DNA of 9,923 nucleotides from Afipia sp. GTDB taxonomy: Bacteria; Pseudomonadota; Alphaproteobacteria; Rhizobiales; Xanthobacteraceae. The stretch covers positions 1 through 9,923 of the forward strand of contig JAGVII010000437.1 in assembly GCA_020056155.1 (NCBI GenBank), read 5' to 3'. The notes beneath the pieces are model-generated. The model was given only the letters and a program-made list of their open reading frames with translations. It was not told the origin of the DNA and ran no database searches. The position numbers were made by a program, and so were the translations under genes. Of the stretch, positions 6,741 through 9,923 are shown piece by piece. Positions within the stretch are counted from its first letter, which is position 1. Every line of letters starts with the position of its first letter.

Positions 6741-7415
6741 ATGAGTTCGCGCGACACCGCCTCTTCCGAAATTACCCCCAGTGTCCTGCTGCGCGCCTAT
6801 GCATGTGGCATTTTTCCGATGTCGGAAAGCGCCGACGACCCGACCATTTTCTGGGTCGAACCCGAAAAGCGCGGCATTATCCCGCTCGATGGCTTTCGCG
6901 TCGCATCTCGCCTTGCACGGACCGTTCGGGCGGACACCTTCCGTGTCACGGTCAATATGGCTTTCAAGCAGACCATCGCAGGATGCGCCGGGCCGCAGCC
7001 GGGCCGCGATGATACCTGGATCAATGGCCGTATCCGCGATCTTTACACGTCGCTGCACGAGATCGGTCATTGTCACAGCGTCGAGACATGGCGCGGCGAT
7101 CAACTCGTCGGCGGGCTTTATGGTGTCAGTCTTGGCCGCGCGTTCTTCGGCGAAAGCATGTTTCACACCGAGCGTGACGCGTCGAAGGTGGCACTCGTCC
7201 ACCTCGTGGCCCGCCTGATCGCCGGAGGCTTCGTCCTGCTCGACACGCAGTTCGTGACGGATCATCTGCGCACGTTCGGTGCTGTCGAGGTTCCGCGGCG
7301 GCGCTATCGCACGCTGCTCGACGACGCCGTGACCGGGCATGGCGACTTCTTCGCGCTTCCCGTCAGCCGGCCGGTCACTGGCGCGGAAGCGCTGGCGCGC
7401 CTGACGCAAGCCTAG
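6741..7415 (+). CDS. aat: Leucyl/phenylalanyl-tRNA-protein transferase
   Basis: It transfers Leu or Phe from charged tRNA to proteins with N-terminal Arg or Lys, marking them for ClpS/ClpAP degradation in the bacterial N-end rule pathway; cytoplasmic. At 224 residues it has the usual size. Family blocks are [12 protein letters not shown] (16-27), [14 protein letters not shown] (36-49), [11 protein letters not shown] (92-102), CHSVETW (111-117), [18 protein letters not shown] (124-141) and [11 protein letters not shown] (166-176). The ATG at 6741 gives the N-terminus [13 protein letters not shown], which fits my memory of relatives. A TTG at 6726 in the same frame would add five residues and has a better spaced GGAAGCGGA upstream, so the start is not certain. 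It begins 37 bp after the receiver-kinase and may be read from that operon or from its own promoter. It converges with the DUF2155 gene; the two stop codons are six bases apart. Confidence 0.95.
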   Translation: MSSRDTASSEITPSVLLRAYACGIFPMSESADDPTIFWVEPEKRGIIPLDGFRVASRLARTVRADTFRVTVNMAFKQTIAGCAGPQPGRDDTWINGRIRDLYTSLHEIGHCHSVETWRGDQLVGGLYGVSLGRAFFGESMFHTERDASKVALVHLVARLIAGGFVLLDTQFVTDHLRTFGAVEVPRRRYRTLLDDAVTGHGDFFALPVSRPVTGAEALARLTQA

Positions 7416-7421
7416 ATCGTT

Positions 7422-8330
7422 TTACTGCCGGAACGGCGGGAATGGATTTGGCGGCGGCAATGGCCGTTGCACGGCCGGCTGCCTCGCCGGACGCTTTGGC
7501 TGCTGCTGAGGCGGCGGTGGCGGTGGCGCTGCTTTCGGCGCCTCCTGCTGCGCAACGGTTGCTGCCGGACCTTTACAGTCGGTCAGCCAGATATCGTAAA
7601 TCGGGTGCTCGACGCCATGCAGGCCCGGACTGGCCGCGAACATCCAGCCGGAAAAGATCCGCTTCACTTCGCCCTGCAACGTGATTTCATCGACCTCGAC
7701 GAACGCGTCGGTGTTGGCGGCTTCCGTCGATGGCCGCGTGTAACAGGCCTGAGGCTTGACGCGCAGCGCGCCGAACTGAACGGTTTCACCCATGTCGGCA
7801 TCGAACTTGATGATGCGGCCGGTGATCTTGTCCAACCCAGCAAAGACCGCCTGCTTGTTGACGATCTTCTGCGTCGGCGGCTCCGTCACCACCTCGTCGC
7901 CGGGCTGCAGGGTCGCTGGCGACGGCGGCGCACCGCGCGGCTGCTTCTGCCCCGGCGGCAAACCCGGCAACGGATTCGGAGGCACAGTTGCGACGTTCGG
8001 CGTGCCTTGTCCCGGCACTGCTGGCTGCCTTGGAGCAGCGGCTGTTCCTGGCGGCGGAGGCAGCGGCTGAGATTGAACAGTGCCGGGCGGTGGTACACCT
8101 TGCCCCGGCAGCGGACGGTTGGGTGTCGGAAGCAGGCGGCCCTGCGGCGGCAGGTCCGGCACTTCCTCTTCTTCCAGTTCCTCTATCGGCTCCCCGCGCT
8201 GGATATTGGCTGGCGGCCTCGGTCTGTCGGAAAAAATGTTGCCGATCTGCGCATAAACGGGTGCCGCAAGCGACACCCACAATGTTGCGATCAAGGCTAC
8301 GAAAGAAAATGTGGAGATGGTTCGAAACAT
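7422..8330 (-). CDS. Secreted proline-rich DUF2155 domain protein
   Basis: A 302-residue exported protein of unknown function. From the chosen start, residues 1-27 form a signal peptide (MFRTISTFSF..., cleaved after VYA). A low-complexity part rich in Pro, Gly and Gln (about 35-150), with an acidic run EELEEEEVPD (50-59), precedes the DUF2155 domain (about 158-253). That domain has LDKITGRIIKFDADMGETVQFGAL, AFVEVDEI, and the hallmark FSGWMFAASPGLHGVEHPIYDIWLTDC; Cys196 and Cys252 could form a disulfide. A second Pro/Gln-rich tail follows (255-302). The frame is open back to an ATG at 8423, which would add 31 residues, but that extension covers a palindromic repeat (8348-8396) and would bury the signal peptide, so the ATG at 8330 is preferred. 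The low-complexity tail suggests a cell-wall or periplasmic scaffold role, but this is a guess. The NDUFA12 gene lies upstream on the same strand. Confidence 0.88.
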   Translation of the reverse strand: MFRTISTFSFVALIATLWVSLAAPVYAQIGNIFSDRPRPPANIQRGEPIEELEEEEVPDLPPQGRLLPTPNRPLPGQGVPPPGTVQSQPLPPPPGTAAAPRQPAVPGQGTPNVATVPPNPLPGLPPGQKQPRGAPPSPATLQPGDEVVTEPPTQKIVNKQAVFAGLDKITGRIIKFDADMGETVQFGALRVKPQACYTRPSTEAANTDAFVEVDEITLQGEVKRIFSGWMFAASPGLHGVEHPIYDIWLTDCKGPAATVAQQEAPKAAPPPPPPQQQPKRPARQPAVQRPLPPPNPFPPFRQ

Positions 8331-8347
8331 CTTGCGCGACTTTACAA

Positions 8348-8396
8348 GAGCACGACGCCAAGAGGTGCGAAGCGGCTTCCGGAAAACATCGTGCTC
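8348..8396. repeat. 49-bp palindromic repeat in the leader of the DUF2155 gene
   Basis: GAGCACGA (8348-8355) and TCGTGCTC (8389-8396) form perfect inverted ends of a 49-bp element with the inner core GTGCGAAGCGG (8365-8375) and GGAAAA (8381-8386). Length, ends and core match a short palindrome that I recall as scattered in large numbers between genes of Bradyrhizobium, Mesorhizobium and relatives; the more common end is GAGCATGA/TCATGCTC, and both ends have changed together here. The match is from memory, not a search. Its position just upstream of the signal peptide supports placing it in the untranslated leader. Confidence 0.7.
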
Positions 8397-8450
8397 CACA
8401 CCTGTCGGAACGATCACTGTCATGATCTAAGCTGATCCGGCCCCACCATG

Positions 8451-8466
8451 CGATTCAAACGAATCG
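8451..8466. repeat. Small palindrome with two GANTC sites
   Basis: CGATTC (8451-8456) and GAATCG (8461-8466) form a 6-bp inverted repeat around AAAC. Each arm holds a GANTC site, the target of the alphaproteobacterial CcrM methylase. It sits in the gap between the NDUFA12 and DUF2155 genes, upstream of the latter on the minus strand. A regulatory role is possible but nothing else supports it. Confidence 0.3.
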
Positions 8467-8589
8467 GCTGCACGCCATTCTACAGACAACGGGCCTCGCG
8501 CAGGTCTTGGGTTAACACGCCGAATACGGCGGGGAAAGGGCGGGCCAGCGCGACGGTTACGGATGCAGGATCAGGGCTCTGCGCTCCTG

Positions 8590-9000
8590 TTACTGCCCGG
8601 GCGTCCACGGCTGATAGTCACCGGTCGCTTTGGGCCGGCGACCGCTGGCAAGCGTCGAGCCCGATGGGCGATAGGCCGCAGGCGTCCCGGTCATGTTGGG
8701 GCGGTGCGGCTTTTCCCACTCGCGTGGCTTGTAGTCGATCTCGGTTGGAGGCGTGTCCACCGTGTGGTGCAACCAGCCGTGCCAGGCCGGCGGAACGCGC
8801 GTCGCTTCGGCGTATCCGTTGTAGATCACCCAGCGGCGCTCAAAGCCCAGCGTCGGGTCGATCTTGCCGCCGCGCGTGCGGTAGTAGGTGTTGCCACCCT
8901 CGTCCTGTCCGACGAGTTCGCCAAACCGGCGGGTCCACAGCTGCGTGCCGAAGGTCGACCCGCTCCACCACGTGAAAAAACGCAGGAAAAACAGCTTCAT
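8590..9000 (-). CDS. NDUFA12-family NADH:ubiquinone oxidoreductase accessory subunit
   Basis: A 136-residue homologue of the mitochondrial complex I subunit NDUFA12 (B17.2), found as an accessory subunit of complex I in alphaproteobacteria; it would bind the peripheral arm at the inner membrane. Family blocks are FGELVGQDEGGNTYYRTR (26-43), RRWVIYNGYAEATRVPPAWHGWLHHT (55-80) and WEKPHRPNMTGTPAAYRPSGS (95-115). The open frame extends to an ATG at 9132, but the extra 44 residues have no family character, whereas MKLFFLRFFTWWSGSTFGTQLWTRRFGE is the usual N-terminus, so the ATG at 9000 is chosen. No strong Shine-Dalgarno sequence is visible. The nuo genes are not here, as expected, since this subunit is encoded apart from the nuo operon. 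Separated from the DUF2155 gene by 259 bp, so cotranscription is uncertain. Confidence 0.93.
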   Translation of the reverse strand: MKLFFLRFFTWWSGSTFGTQLWTRRFGELVGQDEGGNTYYRTRGGKIDPTLGFERRWVIYNGYAEATRVPPAWHGWLHHTVDTPPTEIDYKPREWEKPHRPNMTGTPAAYRPSGSTLASGRRPKATGDYQPWTPGQ

Positions 9001-9620
9001 GGCGCGAATCCGAACTGGGCGCGAATGGCCGCGCGAGAGCTGTTTGATGCCACCGGGCGGCCCGATTGTCCAGCGCCAACAGCAACTTGGTGCGATGCAC
9101 GAACCTCCGGGCCTGCCCGTGCTCGATGCCATCGCGTACAGCTATGCCGACATGCTCAATGTACTCCTGCGTTTGCCGGACTGGTTGACGTGTCGGCAAT
9201 CGTCATCGCGGGAATTCTGCCGTGCACACGCTCCGAAACACGATCGGCATACATCCTCCCAAAACCGATCGCTACTGACGGAGATGGCGCGTGCCTCGCG
9301 CTTTGGGACGGCCGCGTCGTGGTGCTCCAGATCAGCGACGCAACCAAGGACCACATGTCGAACTGCATGCATTGTTCAGCGCGCAGCACCCCTGCGGCAT
9401 GATATGCGCTGCGACGCGCGGAAAAGCTGATGCCCTCCTGCAGGCCCTGCCCCCGACGCGCCAGGAGTCCGTTGCCAGCGGCGAGCAGCGTGGCGCGAGG
9501 TTGTCGCGGCAGCCCTGGTATCGGGCCGTCGCGCATTAGTGATGGCGCGACATGGTTTGGTCGCAATCCGTTCATGCTGCATTGGGGTGACGACTGAGAA
9601 CGTGACATGAAACTTCGAAA
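9001..9620. other. Region without a convincing gene upstream of NDUFA12
   Basis: About 620 bp in which both strands have overlapping open frames but none gives a recognisable protein. The best candidate is on the plus strand, frame of 9190 (GTG) to 9402 (TGA), 70 codons, with G/C-rich third positions around DGDGACLALWDGRVVVLQISDATK; it lacks a clear ribosome-binding site and any family signal, so I do not call it a gene. A perfect 7-bp hairpin with arms GTCGCGC (9528-9534) and GCGCGAC (9545-9551) lies in the right part. The NDUFA12 promoter (minus strand) should lie in the left part, but no clear boxes stand out. This may be a decayed gene. Confidence 0.5.
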
Positions 9621-9650
9621 GGAACGGAACGACTGACTTTCCCGTCCGTT
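9621..9650 (+). promoter_or_regulatory. Sigma-EcfG (general stress response) promoter
   Basis: GGAAC (9626-9630), a 16-base spacer and CGTT (9647-9650) match exactly the GGAAC-N16/17-CGTT consensus of the alphaproteobacterial general-stress sigma factor EcfG. A second GGAAC directly before it (9621-9625) has a CGTC at N17 (9643-9646), giving a weaker overlapping match. The -10 box ends 30 bp before the ATG of the glycine-rich protein gene, leaving room for a leader of about 20-25 bases containing the CGGAG ribosome-binding site at 9668-9672. Sequence, spacing and position agree, so the downstream gene is probably induced by stress through the PhyR-NepR-EcfG cascade. Confidence 0.72.
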
Positions 9651-9680
9651 CTTTCGTCAAGTTCACTCGGAGTTCTAACA

Positions 9681-9923
9681 ATGATCAATCTCAAAATTAT
9701 TGGCGCGGCAGCGCTTCTCGCGATTGCGCCAGCGATGGCGTCATCAACCGCGGATGCACAGGGTAGAGGCGGAGGTGGCGGCATATCTCGCGGCGGCGGC
9801 GGTGGTGCAGCCATTGGCGGAGGCGGTGGATTCCGCGGAGGTGGCGGCGGCTTTCGTGGCGGCGGCGCAGCGATCAGTAGAGGCGGCTTCCGCGGTGGCG
9901 CCATTGGCGGCGGTGCCTTCCGC
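9681..9923 (+). CDS. Secreted glycine-rich protein (3' partial)
   Basis: The frame is open from the ATG at 9681 to the end of the window (81 codons) with no stop, so the C-terminus is missing. Residues 1-26 form a signal peptide (MINLKIIGAAALLAIAPAMA..., likely cleaved after ADA). The rest is low-complexity Gly with Arg, Phe, Ala, Ser and Ile in loose repeats such as GGGFRGGG and AISRGGFRGG. A CGGAG ribosome-binding site lies 8 bases upstream, and an exact sigma-EcfG promoter lies just before that. It is probably an exported, stress-induced, cell-surface or periplasmic protein. It could be the Gly-rich N-terminal part of a BA14K-like protein, but the diagnostic C-terminal region lies outside the window. 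Function unknown. Confidence 0.82.
   Translation, partial: MINLKIIGAAALLAIAPAMASSTADAQGRGGGGGISRGGGGGAAIGGGGGFRGGGGGFRGGGAAISRGGFRGGAIGGGAFR

Noticed and set aside
7467..8435. 322-codon plus-strand ORF opposite the DUF2155 gene
   Set aside because: Its Arg/Leu-rich translation mirrors the proline- and glutamine-rich repeats of the real minus-strand gene, which has a signal peptide and a recognisable domain.
8518..8531. CGCCG-AATA-CGGCG hairpin as a terminator after NDUFA12 (minus strand)
   Set aside because: Five base pairs and no T run; it is common by chance in DNA of this composition.
8448..9402. Plus-strand ORFs of 175, 279 and 180 codons opposite NDUFA12 and beyond
   Set aside because: They lie antisense to a clear NDUFA12-family gene and have no family signal; only the 9190-9402 tail was kept as a weak candidate in the gap description.
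9156..9608. 150-codon minus-strand ORF in the gap before the glycine-rich protein gene
   Set aside because: Composition is rich in Ser/Arg/Ala/Pro without domains, signal peptide or ribosome-binding site; the length is within what open G+C-rich spacer gives by chance.
9572..9904. 110-codon minus-strand ORF opposite the glycine-rich protein, with long proline runs
   Set aside because: The proline runs are the reverse complement of glycine codons; the plus strand has the signal peptide, ribosome-binding site and promoter.
9700..9923. Tandem GGC/GGT-rich repeats as a possible CRISPR or satellite array
   Set aside because: The period is irregular, there are no spacers, and the pattern is explained by codons of a glycine-rich protein.

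Overview
The window looks like chromosomal DNA of an alphaproteobacterium, most likely of the Bradyrhizobium / Rhodopseudomonas / Afipia / Nitrobacter group. This rests on the overall protein character, the G+C-rich third codon positions, the aroQ-accB-accC order, the aat / DUF2155 / NDUFA12 neighbourhood (an NDUFA12 complex I accessory subunit is an alphaproteobacterial and mitochondrial trait), a 49-bp palindromic repeat of a type I recall as common in these genomes, and a sigma-EcfG type promoter. The genus is inferred, not proven.

Layout. (1) 1-729: 3' part of a secreted DsbA-like thiol oxidoreductase. (2) 730-1120: gap with a hairpin after dsbA and, directly in front of aroQ, two long hairpins that are diverged, oppositely oriented copies of one repeat. 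(3) 1121-3485: aroQ (type II dehydroquinase), accB (biotin carrier protein) and accC (biotin carboxylase), closely spaced on the plus strand, so probably one transcript feeding aromatic and fatty acid synthesis. (4) 3640-6703: a three-gene signalling operon joined by two 4-base ATGA overlaps: a membrane CHASE3 histidine kinase, a single-domain Rcp1-like response regulator, and a soluble receiver-HisKA_2 kinase. A near-match to the sigma-EcfG promoter lies in the gap before it. (5) 6741-7415: aat, the leucyl/phenylalanyl-tRNA-protein transferase of the N-end rule pathway, convergent with (6) 7422-8330 (minus): a proline-rich secreted DUF2155 protein, and 8590-9000 (minus): an NDUFA12-family complex I accessory subunit. 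(7) 9001-9620: no convincing gene. (8) 9621-9923: an exact sigma-EcfG consensus promoter followed by the start of a secreted glycine-rich protein that runs off the window.

Most of the window is ordinary housekeeping. The parts that stand out are the paired palindromes before aroQ, whose arms differ by substitutions that keep every base pair; the kinase / regulator / receiver-kinase cassette, with an extra acidic, proline-rich insert in the dimerisation-phosphotransfer domain of the first kinase; the general-stress promoter before the glycine-rich protein; and the palindromic repeat that argues for the shorter start of the DUF2155 protein. I saw no CRISPR array, transposase, tRNA, rRNA or phage gene, and no clearly undescribed defence or mobile system.
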